Assembly (NCBI RefSeq): GCF_003461625.1
Contig: NZ_QTXL01000002.1
Span: 223,992-287,991 of the forward strand
Reading direction: 5' to 3'
Length of the DNA stretch: 64,000 nt
Source of the DNA: Clostridium sp. AF15-31
GTDB taxonomy: Bacteria > Bacillota > Clostridia > Lachnospirales > Lachnospiraceae
Shown here in pieces: positions 35,963 to 45,602 of the stretch. The notes under the pieces are model-generated. The model made no database searches and was not told where the DNA came from. It saw nothing but the letters and a program-made list of their open reading frames with translations. How positions within the stretch are numbered: position 1 is the stretch's first letter; each line of letters starts with the position of its first letter. Made by a program: the position numbers and the translations under genes.

Positions 35963-37210
35963 TTAACTTTCTTCTGAGCATGCAAGTCCTGCCAGATATC
36001 CGGTCGACCATGCGATCTGCAGATTAAATCCGCCCGTCAGTGCATCTACATCCAGAACCTCCCCTGCAAAATACAGGTGATCTGCAAGCTTCGATTGCAT
36101 CGTTGAAGGATCAACCTCTTTTACATTGACACCGCCTTTTGTAATGATTGCCTCATCAAAGCCGCGAAGCCCCTGAAACGAAAGTGTAAAATGTTTGAGT
36201 ACGGTTACTAAATTCTTCCGTTCTTCCTTTGTGATCGAATTCACCTTCTTATATGGATCGATTTCTGAACGTTTTATAACTACATCGATCAGTTTGACAG
36301 GAAGCAGATCACCAAGCGAATTATGAAAATCTTTATTTGTATATTTACTAAAATCCCGAAGGATACGATCATCCAGCATTTCTTCCGTCATTGCAGGCTT
36401 CAGATCGATATACATACTTAAATCTTTATCCAGATATTTATGAAGATATGCAGATGCCTTTATTACCAGAGGGCCGCTGATGCCAAAATGTGTAAACAAA
36501 AGTTCTCCCTGTTCTTCAAACAGACACTTCTTACCACATTTTATCACAAGCTCTACATTTTTTAATGATAGTCCCATAAGTTCTTTGCAAAATTCATTCT
36601 TTAATTCAAATGGAACAAGTGATGGTAAAGGCACTTTGATCGCATGACCGGCGCTCTCTGCAAACCGGTAACCATCTCCGGTTGATCCGGTAAGCGGATA
36701 CGATATCCCGCCGGTTGTTATGACGACTGCATCTCCATACACATCTTTCTTTCCATGTGCCGTCTTGATCTGTACGCCTTTTACTACCTGATCTTCTATA
36801 ATAAGCTTCTGAACTTCCGTCTGTAGTTCTACTGTAATCTCCTGATTTCGGTTTAATTTCGTTTTTAATACTCCGATCACGTCAGATGAATGATCGCTGA
36901 CCGGAAATACACGATCTCCGCGTTCTACCTTTGTCTTTAGTCCAAGTTTCTCAAAGAAATCAATCGTCATCTGATTATCAAAGGTATAAAACGGACTGTA
37001 CATGAATTTACTGTTTGTTGTCACCGACTGAAAAAAGCGGTCTGCATCCCCTGCATTTGTCAGGTTGCATCTCCCCTTACCTGTAATGAATAACTTCTTT
37101 CCAAGGCGATCATTCTTTTCAAATAATACAACCTCGCAGCCATTTTCCGCAGCTGTGATCGCAGCCATCATGCCGGCCGCACCACCACCGACTACTATTA
37201 TTTTTTTCAT
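35963..37210 (-). CDS. BaiN/HI0933-type FAD-dependent oxidoreductase
   Basis: A 415-residue flavoprotein: FAD motif VVGGGAAGMMAAITAAENG at 5-23, then KKLFITGKGRCNLTNA, GGISYPLTGSTGDGY and the closing GEVLDVDALTGGFNLQIAWS. The family includes BaiN and HI0933; substrates are largely unknown, and bile-acid work must not be assumed. Its start overlaps the ktrA stop as ATGA. Not part of an obvious pathway with its neighbours. Confidence 0.87.
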   Translation of the reverse strand: MKKIIVVGGGAAGMMAAITAAENGCEVVLFEKNDRLGKKLFITGKGRCNLTNAGDADRFFQSVTTNSKFMYSPFYTFDNQMTIDFFEKLGLKTKVERGDRVFPVSDHSSDVIGVLKTKLNRNQEITVELQTEVQKLIIEDQVVKGVQIKTAHGKKDVYGDAVVITTGGISYPLTGSTGDGYRFAESAGHAIKVPLPSLVPFELKNEFCKELMGLSLKNVELVIKCGKKCLFEEQGELLFTHFGISGPLVIKASAYLHKYLDKDLSMYIDLKPAMTEEMLDDRILRDFSKYTNKDFHNSLGDLLPVKLIDVVIKRSEIDPYKKVNSITKEERKNLVTVLKHFTLSFQGLRGFDEAIITKGGVNVKEVDPSTMQSKLADHLYFAGEVLDVDALTGGFNLQIAWSTGYLAGLACSEES

Positions 37211-37854
37211 TGCATCATCCTCTTTAAACCTTCATTCGATATAGTCACTAACAGTCTGTAGCTTTCTTTTAACTGTAGCTCCGGGGTGATATGTTCAATC
37301 GAACGTCCGTCTTCCTTTACCAGAATGATATTCATATTATAACTTCTTCTGAAATCAAGTTCTTTTAATGTCTTGCCGACCCATTCCGGTCGAACCGAAA
37401 TCTCTGCTACATTGATGTCATCCGAAATCTCAAAGAATTCCAGAAAATTGCTGCATAAGAGCTTTCTTGCAACATTGATTCCGGCATCCTTTTCCGGATA
37501 GATAACTTTATCCGCTCCGATCTTGGACAGGATCTTTGCTGCTTCATCGTTATTCGATTTAGCAAGAATATATGGAACGCCCAGTTCTTTTGCTGTTATA
37601 ATCGTCATTGCACTGGCTTCCAGATTATCACCCATTGCAACTACAACACCATCCATATTCTCAAGTCCTGCTTCTTTCAGACTCTCTGTCTCACATACAT
37701 TAACCGTCACTGCACATGTAACCCGTGATGAGATCCGCTTCACACATTCAGGATCACTGTCGATTGCCAGAACCTGCGCACCGGACTCCATCAAAGTAAG
37801 GGCAACATTCGTTCCAAATCGTCCAAGCCCTACTACCGCAAATGATTTTTTCAT
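37207..37854 (-). CDS. ktrA: Potassium channel gating subunit KtrA/TrkA type
   Basis: Cytoplasmic RCK ring protein that gates the KtrB pore with ATP/ADP or c-di-AMP. It is 215 residues: Rossmann motif SFAVVGLGRFGTNVALTLM at 3-21, DGVVVAMGDNLEASAMTII, and a C-terminal RCK_C domain (ISVRPEWVGKTLKELDFR). I chose the ATG at 37854, with GGAGG 5 nt upstream. It is 10 nt from ktrB. Confidence 0.92.
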   Translation of the reverse strand: MKKSFAVVGLGRFGTNVALTLMESGAQVLAIDSDPECVKRISSRVTCAVTVNVCETESLKEAGLENMDGVVVAMGDNLEASAMTIITAKELGVPYILAKSNNDEAAKILSKIGADKVIYPEKDAGINVARKLLCSNFLEFFEISDDINVAEISVRPEWVGKTLKELDFRRSYNMNIILVKEDGRSIEHITPELQLKESYRLLVTISNEGLKRMMQ

Positions 37855-37864
37855 ACTTTCCTCC

Positions 37865-39247
37865 TTATCCAACGATCACATCTTCTTCCGGATAATGAAG
37901 AAGCCGATGTTTTCCGTTTTGTGTATTAAATGCTACCACCATAGATATCGGTCCAACTCGTCCAATATACATACAGATTATAATAATGATCTTTCCTGCC
38001 GTGTTCAAAACAGGAGTCAGATTTCTGGATAAGCCAACTGTGCAGACGGCACTTGTCACTTCATACAGAGCATCCAGCAGATTCACATCATTTGTAGCCA
38101 GCAATAATATCGTCATAATAAATATTGTACTCATACTTAAGAATACAATTGCAACTGCTTTTTTTACAACGGATACCGGAATGCTTCTCTTGAAAACCTC
38201 TGTATCCTCATGGTTTCTGATCATGGCAGCAAAGGTATAGAAAATAACTGCGATGGTTACGGTCTTCATTCCTCCTGCCGTTCCAACCGGAGAACCGCCA
38301 ATCATCATAAGAAGCACTCCAAAGAAAGCTGTCACCGGTCGAAGTGCCACCTGAGATACTGCAGCAAATCCCGCCGTACGAAATGTTACCGACTGAAAAA
38401 AAGCATTTAATATCCGGTCTTTTTCGGATAAATTACCAAGAGTGTCCGGATTGGAACGTTCAAGGAAATAGATAACAATTGTACCGCCGATCAATAACAA
38501 CAATGTCATAAAAATCGCGATCTTCGTCTGCAAATGAACGCCATTCCATGCCGACCGGATACTGCATCTCTTTGTACGGATTCTTCGAAACGCTTCAACC
38601 GTATCCCACCATACAATAAATCCGATTCCGCCCATAATGATCAGAAACGACGTATTCAGCATCATCAAAAGATTGGAATGATATGAAATCAGACTGTCCG
38701 CACCCATAATGTCGATACCGGCATTACAAAATGCTGAAACAGCATGAAATACCGAAAACCAGATTCCCTTTAAAAATCCGTATTCTCTGCAATAATAAAA
38801 ACTGTAAATAAGTGCTCCGATCCCTTCGATCAGAAATGTTCCTTTTATTACTTTTATCGTAAACTTCAAAAGTCCCTGCTTGCTGTTCAGGTTAAATGCA
38901 TCCTGCAACAGCATTGTACTTTTCAAGGTTATCTTCATTCTTAATAACAACATAAACAGTGTGATGATCGAAACGATTCCGAGTCCGCCGATCTGGATCA
39001 AAATTAATATCACACCTTTACCAAACAAACTCCAATAGGAAAATGTATCAACGACTACCAGACCTGTCACACATACGGATGTCGTCGATGTAAAAGCAGC
39101 CGTCAGAAGATCTGTCCATGTTCCGTTTGCAGATGCAATCGGCAATGATAATAATATCGTTCCTACAATAACTGTAATCAGAAAGCCCAGTGCTATAATT
39201 CTCGTTGTTGTAAGATAATTCCGGTTCACATATTTCTTCTTATTCAT
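37865..39247 (-). CDS. ktrB: Potassium uptake channel KtrB/TrkH
   Basis: Integral membrane K+ (Na+-coupled) channel of 460 residues with four M1-P-M2 repeats. Selectivity-filter-like stretches include TSTTSVCVTGLVVVDTFSYW, SAFCNAGIDIMG, SVTFRTAGFAAVS and SAVCTVGLSRNLTP. Forms the Ktr system with KtrA downstream. Confidence 0.93.
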   Translation of the reverse strand: MNKKKYVNRNYLTTTRIIALGFLITVIVGTILLSLPIASANGTWTDLLTAAFTSTTSVCVTGLVVVDTFSYWSLFGKGVILILIQIGGLGIVSIITLFMLLLRMKITLKSTMLLQDAFNLNSKQGLLKFTIKVIKGTFLIEGIGALIYSFYYCREYGFLKGIWFSVFHAVSAFCNAGIDIMGADSLISYHSNLLMMLNTSFLIIMGGIGFIVWWDTVEAFRRIRTKRCSIRSAWNGVHLQTKIAIFMTLLLLIGGTIVIYFLERSNPDTLGNLSEKDRILNAFFQSVTFRTAGFAAVSQVALRPVTAFFGVLLMMIGGSPVGTAGGMKTVTIAVIFYTFAAMIRNHEDTEVFKRSIPVSVVKKAVAIVFLSMSTIFIMTILLLATNDVNLLDALYEVTSAVCTVGLSRNLTPVLNTAGKIIIIICMYIGRVGPISMVVAFNTQNGKHRLLHYPEEDVIVG

Positions 39248-39326
39248 GATACTTTCCTAGACCTCTACTCAAAACAATTCCCTGCCTCTGCTATATCTGA
39301 CAGATAACAAAATTCATGATATAAAC

Positions 39327-39369
39327 ATGGGAAGATACAGACCGGATACCACCAGTCTGCTCTTCCCAT
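39327..39369 (-). terminator. Hairpin after the decarboxylase operon
   Basis: ATGGGAAGA and CAGAC (39327-39342) pair with GTCTG and TCTTCCCAT (39355-39369), a strong stem 48 nt past the oadA stop. On the minus strand only GTTTATAT follows, so the U-tract is poor. It probably marks the end of the operon but may leak into ktrB. Confidence 0.62.
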
Positions 39370-39417
39370 AGTATACCTGCATATGTCATTTTTCAAACGA
39401 CATAACACTTTATAATC

Positions 39418-40824
39418 TTATACCGGATATGCCTTATCCTCTTTGTTTACAAGTGTTGCATCAACCTTTGTCTTCTTTGCTTCTCTTAACTTGAAGAAAT
39501 CAACAGCAACCTGTGGGAACAATGCATATGTTAATACATCTTCATCCTGTTCCTTGTACTGGATCATTTCTTTCTCGATCTTACCAAGCTCATTTTCAAG
39601 AAGATCAGCAGGACGACATGTGATAGGCTCCTGATCACCGATTACTTTCTTTCTAACTTCTGGGTCAACCGGCTTTACAGACTGACCATACTCACCAGCA
39701 ACAAGTGCCTTTGCTTCCTTTGTACACATCTTGTATCTCTCGCCTGTAACAACATTTAATACAGCCTGAGTACCAACGATCTGACTGGATGGTGTAACAA
39801 GAGGTGGTTCACCGAAGTCTTTACGAACTCTAGGAACTTCTTCCAGAACCTGTTCAAACTTGTCTTCTGCGTTCATTTCCTTTAACTGTGATACAAGATT
39901 TGATAACATACCACCTGGTACCTGATATAATAATGTCTTAACATTAACACCAAGAACCTTTGGATTCAGAAGACCGGACTTAATCCACTCTTCTCTTAAT
40001 GGTCTGAAGTAATCAGCGATCTCAGCGAGAAGGTTCTGATCAAATCCAGGATCATATGGTGTGCCTTCAAATGTCTTAGCCATAACTTCTGTTGCAGGCT
40101 GGCTTGTACCAAGTGCTAATGGTGAAATTGCTGTATCAATGATATCACATCCTGCTTCAACAGCCTTCATGTATGTCATGGAAGCTACACCTGATGTATA
40201 GTGTGTGTGAAGCTGGATTGGAAGGGAAGAACCTTCCTTTAATGCCTGAACAAGTTCTGTTGCCTTATATGGAACAAGAAGACCTGCCATATCCTTGATA
40301 CAGATAGAATCTGCACCCATATCCTCAATTCTCTTAGCCATATCTTTCCAGTAATCAAGTGTATAAGCATCACCTAATGTATAGGAAAGTGCAACCTGTG
40401 CATGACCTTTTTCCTTGTTACATGCTTTAACAGCAGTTTCAAGGTTTCTGATATCATTTAAGCAGTCGAAAATTCTGATAATGTCAATACCGTTTGCGAT
40501 TGACTTCTGAACAAAATATTCAACTACATCATCTGCATAATGACGGTAACCAAGAATGTTCTGACCTCTGAATAACATCTGAAGCTTTGTATTCTTAAAA
40601 CCATCTCTTAATTTTCTAAGTCTCTCCCATGGATCTTCCTTAAGGAATCTGAGACATGCATCGAATGTAGCACCACCCCAGCACTCAACAGAATGATATC
40701 CAACCTTATCCATCTTATCGATGATTGGAAGCATCTGTTCTGTTGTCATACGGGTAGCGATCAGTGACTGATGCGCATCACGTAATACAGTTTCGGTAAT
40801 CTTAACCGGTTTCTTTTCTGCCAT
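39418..40824 (-). CDS. oadA: Oxaloacetate decarboxylase alpha / pyruvate carboxylase B-type carboxyltransferase
   Basis: Moves carboxyl between an alpha-keto acid and biotin. It is 468 residues: the TIM barrel starts ETVLRDAHQSLIATRM (metal Asp), and continues YHSVECWGGATFDACLRFL, MLFRGQNILGYRHYAD, CIKDMAGLLVPYKA (Lys active site) and PIQLHTHYTSGVASM with metal histidines. The PYC_OADA second domain ends near 440. The biotin-carrier domain found at the C-terminus of long OadA is absent and is supplied by a separate gene at 42033. Last gene of the operon. Confidence 0.94.
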   Translation of the reverse strand: MAEKKPVKITETVLRDAHQSLIATRMTTEQMLPIIDKMDKVGYHSVECWGGATFDACLRFLKEDPWERLRKLRDGFKNTKLQMLFRGQNILGYRHYADDVVEYFVQKSIANGIDIIRIFDCLNDIRNLETAVKACNKEKGHAQVALSYTLGDAYTLDYWKDMAKRIEDMGADSICIKDMAGLLVPYKATELVQALKEGSSLPIQLHTHYTSGVASMTYMKAVEAGCDIIDTAISPLALGTSQPATEVMAKTFEGTPYDPGFDQNLLAEIADYFRPLREEWIKSGLLNPKVLGVNVKTLLYQVPGGMLSNLVSQLKEMNAEDKFEQVLEEVPRVRKDFGEPPLVTPSSQIVGTQAVLNVVTGERYKMCTKEAKALVAGEYGQSVKPVDPEVRKKVIGDQEPITCRPADLLENELGKIEKEMIQYKEQDEDVLTYALFPQVAVDFFKLREAKKTKVDATLVNKEDKAYPV

Positions 40825-40863
40825 TTCGAACCTCCTGAATATATTCTCATATGATTATGATCA

Positions 40864-41994
40864 TTACTGTACATTAAAGATTGCAAGGAATGTTCCTGCT
40901 GCAACTGCTGTACCGATAACACCTGCAACATTTGGTCCCATTGCATTCATCAGAAGGAAGTTCGTAGGATCATACTGGGAACCTACCTTCTGAGAAACTC
41001 TGGCTGCCATAGGTACGGCAGATACACCGGCTGAACCGATCAGCGGATTAACCTTACCCTTTGTTACCAGACACATTAACTTACCAAATAATACACCGGC
41101 TGCTGTACCGAATGCAAATGCGATCAGACCAAGTAATACGATCTTTAAAGTACTGATCTTTAAGAAAGCTTCTGCACTTGTACTTGCACCAACAGATGTA
41201 CCAAGTAAGATAACTACGATATACATCATAGCATTGGATGCTGTCTCTGTAAGCTGTTTTACAACACCACACTCACGGAACAGGTTACCTAACATCAGCA
41301 TACCAACCAGTGGTGCTGTTGTAGGAAGGATCAGAACAACTACGACTGTAACGATAATTGGGAAAAGAATCTTTTCCAGCTTGGTTACAGGACGAAGCTG
41401 TGGCATTCTGACCAGACGCTCTTTCTTTGTTGTAAGTGCTTTCATAATAGGTGGCTGGATGATCGGAACCAGTGACATATAAGAATATGCTGCTACTGCG
41501 ATTGGTCCAAGTAATGTTCCACCCATTCCAAGTTTACCGGCAAGGAAGATAGATGTAGGACCATCTGCACCACCGATAATAGAAATAGCTGCTGCTTCCT
41601 TACCATTGAATCCCATCAGGAAAGCAAGGAAATATGCGCCGTAGATACCGAACTGTGCTGCAGCTCCAAGAAGAAAGCTTGCAGGGTTTGCGATCAACGG
41701 GCCAAAATCTGTCATGGCACCTACACCCATGAAGATCAGTGAAGGAAGAATACTCCATTCATCCAACATGTAGAAGTAATGTAATAATCCGCCTTCTGCC
41801 ATTATATCTGGAAACATGTTAACAAGTAACATACCAAATGAGATTGGTACCAGAAGAAGTGGCTCAAAACCAAACTTAATTGCAAGGAACATGAAAACGA
41901 ACGCTACAAGGATCATAACGTAATTTTTCCAGTCAAGACTTGCAAAACCTGTCTGATTTGCTAAATTTGACAATACGTCAACTATACTACTCAT
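40864..41994 (-). CDS. oadB: Na+-pumping decarboxylase beta subunit
   Basis: Membrane subunit that decarboxylates carboxybiotin and pumps Na+ out. It is 376 residues with about nine membrane segments. Signatures: [17 protein letters not shown] (sodium-site Asp), [15 protein letters not shown], and near the C-terminus [19 protein letters not shown] and [17 protein letters not shown]. It is equally like OadB, MmdB and GcdB; the operon decides the role. Confidence 0.95.
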   Translation of the reverse strand: MSSIVDVLSNLANQTGFASLDWKNYVMILVAFVFMFLAIKFGFEPLLLVPISFGMLLVNMFPDIMAEGGLLHYFYMLDEWSILPSLIFMGVGAMTDFGPLIANPASFLLGAAAQFGIYGAYFLAFLMGFNGKEAAAISIIGGADGPTSIFLAGKLGMGGTLLGPIAVAAYSYMSLVPIIQPPIMKALTTKKERLVRMPQLRPVTKLEKILFPIIVTVVVVLILPTTAPLVGMLMLGNLFRECGVVKQLTETASNAMMYIVVILLGTSVGASTSAEAFLKISTLKIVLLGLIAFAFGTAAGVLFGKLMCLVTKGKVNPLIGSAGVSAVPMAARVSQKVGSQYDPTNFLLMNAMGPNVAGVIGTAVAAGTFLAIFNVQ

Positions 41995-42032
41995 TTAGTC
42001 GTTCCTCCTATCAGATTTATACAAGTACAGCA

Positions 42033-42416
42033 TTAGTTCAGAGTTGCTAATGTATCTCCTGCTTCAACAGTTGCACCTGATGCAACGTCGATGCTTGCTA
42101 CTGTACCATCTTCCGGAGCAACAACTTCGTTTTCCATCTTCATAGCTTCAAGGATCAGAATAACCTGTCCCTTCTTAACTGCATCACCAACATTTGCCTT
42201 AACATCAAGGATCTTGCCAGGCATCGGAGAAGCAACCTTAATGGAACCTGCGCCCGCTGACTTAGCTGCCGGTGCTGGTGCCGGTGCTGCCGCTGGTGCC
42301 GGTGCTGCTACAGGAGCTGCTGCAACTGGTGCTGCTACAGGGGCAACGCCACCTGCTAATTCTTCAACTGAAACATCATATGATGTACCATTTACTGTAA
42401 TTCTATAATTCTTCAT
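42033..42416 (-). CDS. Biotin carrier protein of the decarboxylase
   Basis: A 127-residue biotin/lipoyl-attachment protein. A short N-terminal segment (NYRITVNGTSYDVSVEEL) is followed by an Ala-Pro-rich hinge of about 35 residues and then the biotinyl domain with EAMKMENEV, Lys being the biotin site. It shuttles carboxyl groups between the carboxyltransferases and OadB. Matches the 1.3S/MmdC/GcdC type. Confidence 0.94.
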   Translation of the reverse strand: MKNYRITVNGTSYDVSVEELAGGVAPVAAPVAAAPVAAPAPAAAPAPAPAAKSAGAGSIKVASPMPGKILDVKANVGDAVKKGQVILILEAMKMENEVVAPEDGTVASIDVASGATVEAGDTLATLN

Positions 42417-42434
42417 CGATATATCCTCCTATTA

Positions 42435-43367
42435 TTATCTCTTAATACGTCTGATCGGACGTGTCACAAGCTTATCTTTGCTTGGATACGTTGTATATGC
42501 ATTCTGTCCTGCTGATGCAGCAGCAACTGCGGCTGTGATAACTGCAACCAGTTCAGAATCATTCATTACGCTTTCACCTGTTTCTGTTTTAACGATGTCA
42601 ACAATCTGTCCTGCCGGTGCAGATCCTGCATCTTCTTCCTTTGTCTCAGCAACAGGCTCTGCCTTAGCTGCTTCTTCTGCTTTTTTAGCTGCCTTCTTGG
42701 CTGCTTTTGCTTCTTTATCAAAGAAGCCGGGAACAAATTTTAACAGATAGATGATAAATGATATAAAGATAAGAACAACGAATACAGTTGCCATACCGAT
42801 CAGGGTGTTGGTTCCGGCTGCCTTCATCTTATCTTCAAATGTCATGTTTGCTGCAATCTCAACATCAGTTGACTTATATGGGTACATACCCTGTGAAGAA
42901 AGGGCTTCATCAGCCTGCTCTTCACTGTAACCATACTGATTCATTAACTGATATCTCTGTAAGTTATATGTTGCACTGTTATCTACAAATGTTACCTTGA
43001 TCAATGCCTCTTTTTCTGTACAGTCAGCATAAAGAGTTACGATTACATTTCCTTCTGTCTCTGTAATCTTGTATTCACCTGTAAAATCTTTAAACTCACC
43101 GCACTCATCACCGATATTACGGAATGACTTGACTGCTTCTATCTCATTTTCAGAAACCCCTGCATCCTCGCCTGCTTCTATAACATAGTTATAGGTCTCA
43201 TCTGCGCTTGCATATTTCTGATATGTCTCACAGGCATCTTTTGCTACCTGAGCGATCTCCTGATCGTTATAAGCAAATTTTACTCCGTTATCATCAGAAG
43301 CACTACATCCGGCAAACATAAAAGTAACAGCTAACATAGAAACTATTAATACTAATTTTTTCTTCAT
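42435..43367 (-). CDS. OadG-family gamma subunit with added lipoprotein domain
   Basis: A 310-residue hybrid. It begins with a lipoprotein signal, cleavage at Cys21 (MFAGC), then about 160 residues of external domain, rich in Glu, Asp and Tyr. A membrane helix follows at about 190-215 (IGMATVFVVLIFISFIIYLL), a charged KAAKKAEEAAK hinge, and a C-terminus with SELVAVITAAVAAASAG and RPIRRIKR, as in OadG/MmdD proteins. Typical OadG is under about 100-150 residues and lacks the lipoprotein part. It likely assembles the pump; the external domain's job is unknown. Confidence 0.82.
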   Translation of the reverse strand: MKKKLVLIVSMLAVTFMFAGCSASDDNGVKFAYNDQEIAQVAKDACETYQKYASADETYNYVIEAGEDAGVSENEIEAVKSFRNIGDECGEFKDFTGEYKITETEGNVIVTLYADCTEKEALIKVTFVDNSATYNLQRYQLMNQYGYSEEQADEALSSQGMYPYKSTDVEIAANMTFEDKMKAAGTNTLIGMATVFVVLIFISFIIYLLKFVPGFFDKEAKAAKKAAKKAEEAAKAEPVAETKEEDAGSAPAGQIVDIVKTETGESVMNDSELVAVITAAVAAASAGQNAYTTYPSKDKLVTRPIRRIKR

Positions 43368-43383
43368 TTAGTTGTCACTCCTT

Positions 43384-44796
43384 TTATATAGTACCGTGTT
43401 TCTTATAAGGTCTCATTTCTTCCTTTGAAAGGAGCATCTGGATTGCTGCGATCACTCTCTTTCTTGTAGCATCAGGCTCGATGATATCATCGATATATCC
43501 TCTGGATGCTGCCGAAGCTGCTCCTGAAAGAGCTGCAACATATTCTGCTTTCTTCTCCTTGATGAAGGCAAGCTTGTCGTCTGCTGCTGCAAGTTCATCT
43601 TCATACATGATCTTAACTGCCATCTCAGGATCCATAGTACCGATCACTGCATCCGGCCATGCATATACCATATCAGCTCCGATTGCCTTGGAGTTCATAA
43701 CCGTATATGCTGTTCCATAGGCCTTGTCCATAACAACCGTAACCTTTGGAACTGTTGCATCTGCATATGCATTTGTAAGTTTTGCAAGAGCCTTTGAGAT
43801 GGTCTTCTCTTCTTCAACTGTTGCAGCAAAACCTGTTACATTTACAAGTGTAAGAACAGGAATGTTAAATGCATCACAGAAATCTACAAATTCTTCTGCT
43901 TTATATGCACCCGCTGTTGTAATCGTATCTTCCTGATTACCAACACATCCAACTGTGATACCATCCATACGGATCAGAGCTGTAACAACATCTCCTGCAT
44001 ATTCCTTCTTCATCTCAAGCACAAGAGAATCATCGGCAATATTCTGGATCACTGCTCTTGGATCGTTCTTGTAAGAATCAAGATTTGGGATAATTCTGTT
44101 TGGATTGTCATTTGCAGAAGCTTCCTTGTCGTCCAGATTACAGCTTGGAAGAACCTCAACCAATGCACGGATCATACCAAGTAATTCTTCTTCTGTCTCA
44201 AATACACCATCTACATTTGCTGTATTCTCACTTACATAATCAGCTGCGGAAGTATCTAACTTTGTAATATTGTTCTCTGCTAAAGCGTTTGGAGAATTTA
44301 CAAATAACTTTGCACCTTCCTTTGTCATGAAAGTGAAGTCTGATAATGATGGAACAAGGGAAGCACCGCCGCCACATGCACCAAAAACAGCTGTGATCTG
44401 AGGAATAACACCTGAAGCCATAACCTGCTTGCCATATACTTCACCAAATGCATTCAGTGCATCTGTAGCTTCCTGAAGTCTGAGTCCTGCACAGTCGATC
44501 ATACCGATGACAGGTGCACCCATCTTCATAGCCATATCATAAATTTTTGCAATCTTCTTAGCATGCATCTCACCAACAGAACCGCCTAAAACTTTAGCGT
44601 CCTGACTGTATACATACACTAAATTGCCATTGATAACACCATATCCGGTGATAACACCATCTTTTGGAGTATCCTTATCCTGAATGTTAAAATCAGTATT
44701 TCTTGCTTTTACATAAGCACCGATTTCAACAAAGCTTGCGTCATCAAGCAATGCATTAATTCTATCGCTTGCTGACAGGGTGAGTTTGTTGCTCAT
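43384..44796 (-). CDS. Acyl-CoA carboxyltransferase (MmdA/12S type)
   Basis: A 470-residue carboxyltransferase of the methylmalonyl-CoA decarboxylase alpha/propionyl-CoA carboxylase beta family. Two crotonase-like halves are visible: GVITGYGVINGNLVYVYSQD, VIGMIDCAGLRLQEA and FGACGGGASLVPSLSDF in the first; VGCVGNQEDTITTAGAYKAE, LVNVTGFAATVEEEK and GADMVYAWPDAVIGTMDPE in the second. It is somewhat shorter than most (about 510). First gene of the operon with its own promoter; GGAGG precedes the ATG. The substrate (methylmalonyl-, glutaconyl- or other acyl-CoA) is not fixed. Confidence 0.87.
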   Translation of the reverse strand: MSNKLTLSASDRINALLDDASFVEIGAYVKARNTDFNIQDKDTPKDGVITGYGVINGNLVYVYSQDAKVLGGSVGEMHAKKIAKIYDMAMKMGAPVIGMIDCAGLRLQEATDALNAFGEVYGKQVMASGVIPQITAVFGACGGGASLVPSLSDFTFMTKEGAKLFVNSPNALAENNITKLDTSAADYVSENTANVDGVFETEEELLGMIRALVEVLPSCNLDDKEASANDNPNRIIPNLDSYKNDPRAVIQNIADDSLVLEMKKEYAGDVVTALIRMDGITVGCVGNQEDTITTAGAYKAEEFVDFCDAFNIPVLTLVNVTGFAATVEEEKTISKALAKLTNAYADATVPKVTVVMDKAYGTAYTVMNSKAIGADMVYAWPDAVIGTMDPEMAVKIMYEDELAAADDKLAFIKEKKAEYVAALSGAASAASRGYIDDIIEPDATRKRVIAAIQMLLSKEEMRPYKKHGTI

Positions 44797-44863
44797 TTCT
44801 AGTCCTCCATTAAATTTATTTTTAGGAGTTACATAAAAGTAATTCCAAATTTATGCCGATTTT

Positions 44864-44892
44864 ATTGTAAAGCCTTTACGAATTTATTTCAA
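44864..44892 (-). promoter_or_regulatory. Promoter of the decarboxylase operon
   Basis: TTGAAA (44887-44892), 17-nt spacer, TACAAT (44864-44869) on the minus strand, giving a leader of about 60 nt. No riboswitch was recognised in the leader. Confidence 0.78.
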
Positions 44893-44962
44893 GTAAAATT
44901 ATCATTACGACACAGTTTTTTCAACACTTTTTAACAATCGGACATCCCTGCTATTTTTACTT

Positions 44963-45016
44963 AAAAAACAAAAGGGGAAAGTGGAAGTAATTGTCAGAAA
45001 ATACCCCATTTTCCCC
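44963..45016 (-). terminator. Terminator after pgsA
   Basis: GGGGAAAGTGG (44974-44984) pairs with CCATTTTCCCC (45006-45016), 11 bp with one G-U, and on the minus strand TTTTGTTTTTT follows. It closes the fhs-folD-rimO-pgsA run 55 nt after the pgsA stop. Confidence 0.9.
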
Positions 45017-45071
45017 ATAATTGTCTGTTTTGTGGTTAGTTGTTCATAACTATACAGCTTTTAATTTTATA

Positions 45072-45602
45072 TTAATCCTTCAGGACATTTTTGTTTGATA
45101 CCAGATAATCGATCAGTGAAATGATCGTTAATACAAGTGCAGCATAGATCAGCACTTGCTCGATTACAAATATCACTTTTCCACCAAGATTACCGATCAG
45201 GAAACAAACCATGACCATCTGGACAACAGTCTTTAATTTACCCCAGATACCAGCCGCAATAACAACACCCTTTTCTGCTGCGATCAGCCGGAATCCGCTG
45301 ATGATAAATTCTCTCGCAATGATGATAATAACGATCCATGCAGGAATCCGTCCCTGATCGACCAGTGCGATCATTGCAGAACATACCAGAAGCTTGTCTG
45401 CTAACGGATCCATGAATTTTCCAAATGTTGTGACCAGATTACATCTTCTTGCGATCTGTCCATCTAATGTATCCGTGATCGCTGCAGCGATAAAGATACC
45501 AAGCGCAATCCATTTGGCTGCTGCAAAATCAAGATACATAAACACAACAAAAAATGGAATCATTATAACTCTCAATATTGTTAATTTGTTTGGTAAATTC
45601 AT
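45072..45602 (-). CDS. pgsA: CDP-diacylglycerol--glycerol-3-phosphate 3-phosphatidyltransferase
   Basis: Makes phosphatidylglycerol phosphate in the membrane. It is 176 residues with four or so hydrophobic segments. The CDP-alcohol phosphotransferase motif D-G-x2-A-R-x8-G-x3-D-x3-D is complete: DGQIARRCNLVTTFGKFMD followed by PLAD. The ATG overlaps the rimO stop (ATGATAGAATGA arrangement), a pair found together in many Firmicutes. Confidence 0.95.
   Translation of the reverse strand: MNLPNKLTILRVIMIPFFVVFMYLDFAAAKWIALGIFIAAAITDTLDGQIARRCNLVTTFGKFMDPLADKLLVCSAMIALVDQGRIPAWIVIIIIAREFIISGFRLIAAEKGVVIAAGIWGKLKTVVQMVMVCFLIGNLGGKVIFVIEQVLIYAALVLTIISLIDYLVSNKNVLKD

Noticed and set aside
42240-42360. 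Tandem repeat in the biotin carrier gene
   Set aside because: The repeats encode the usual Ala-Pro hinge of biotin carrier proteins, so no separate element is needed.
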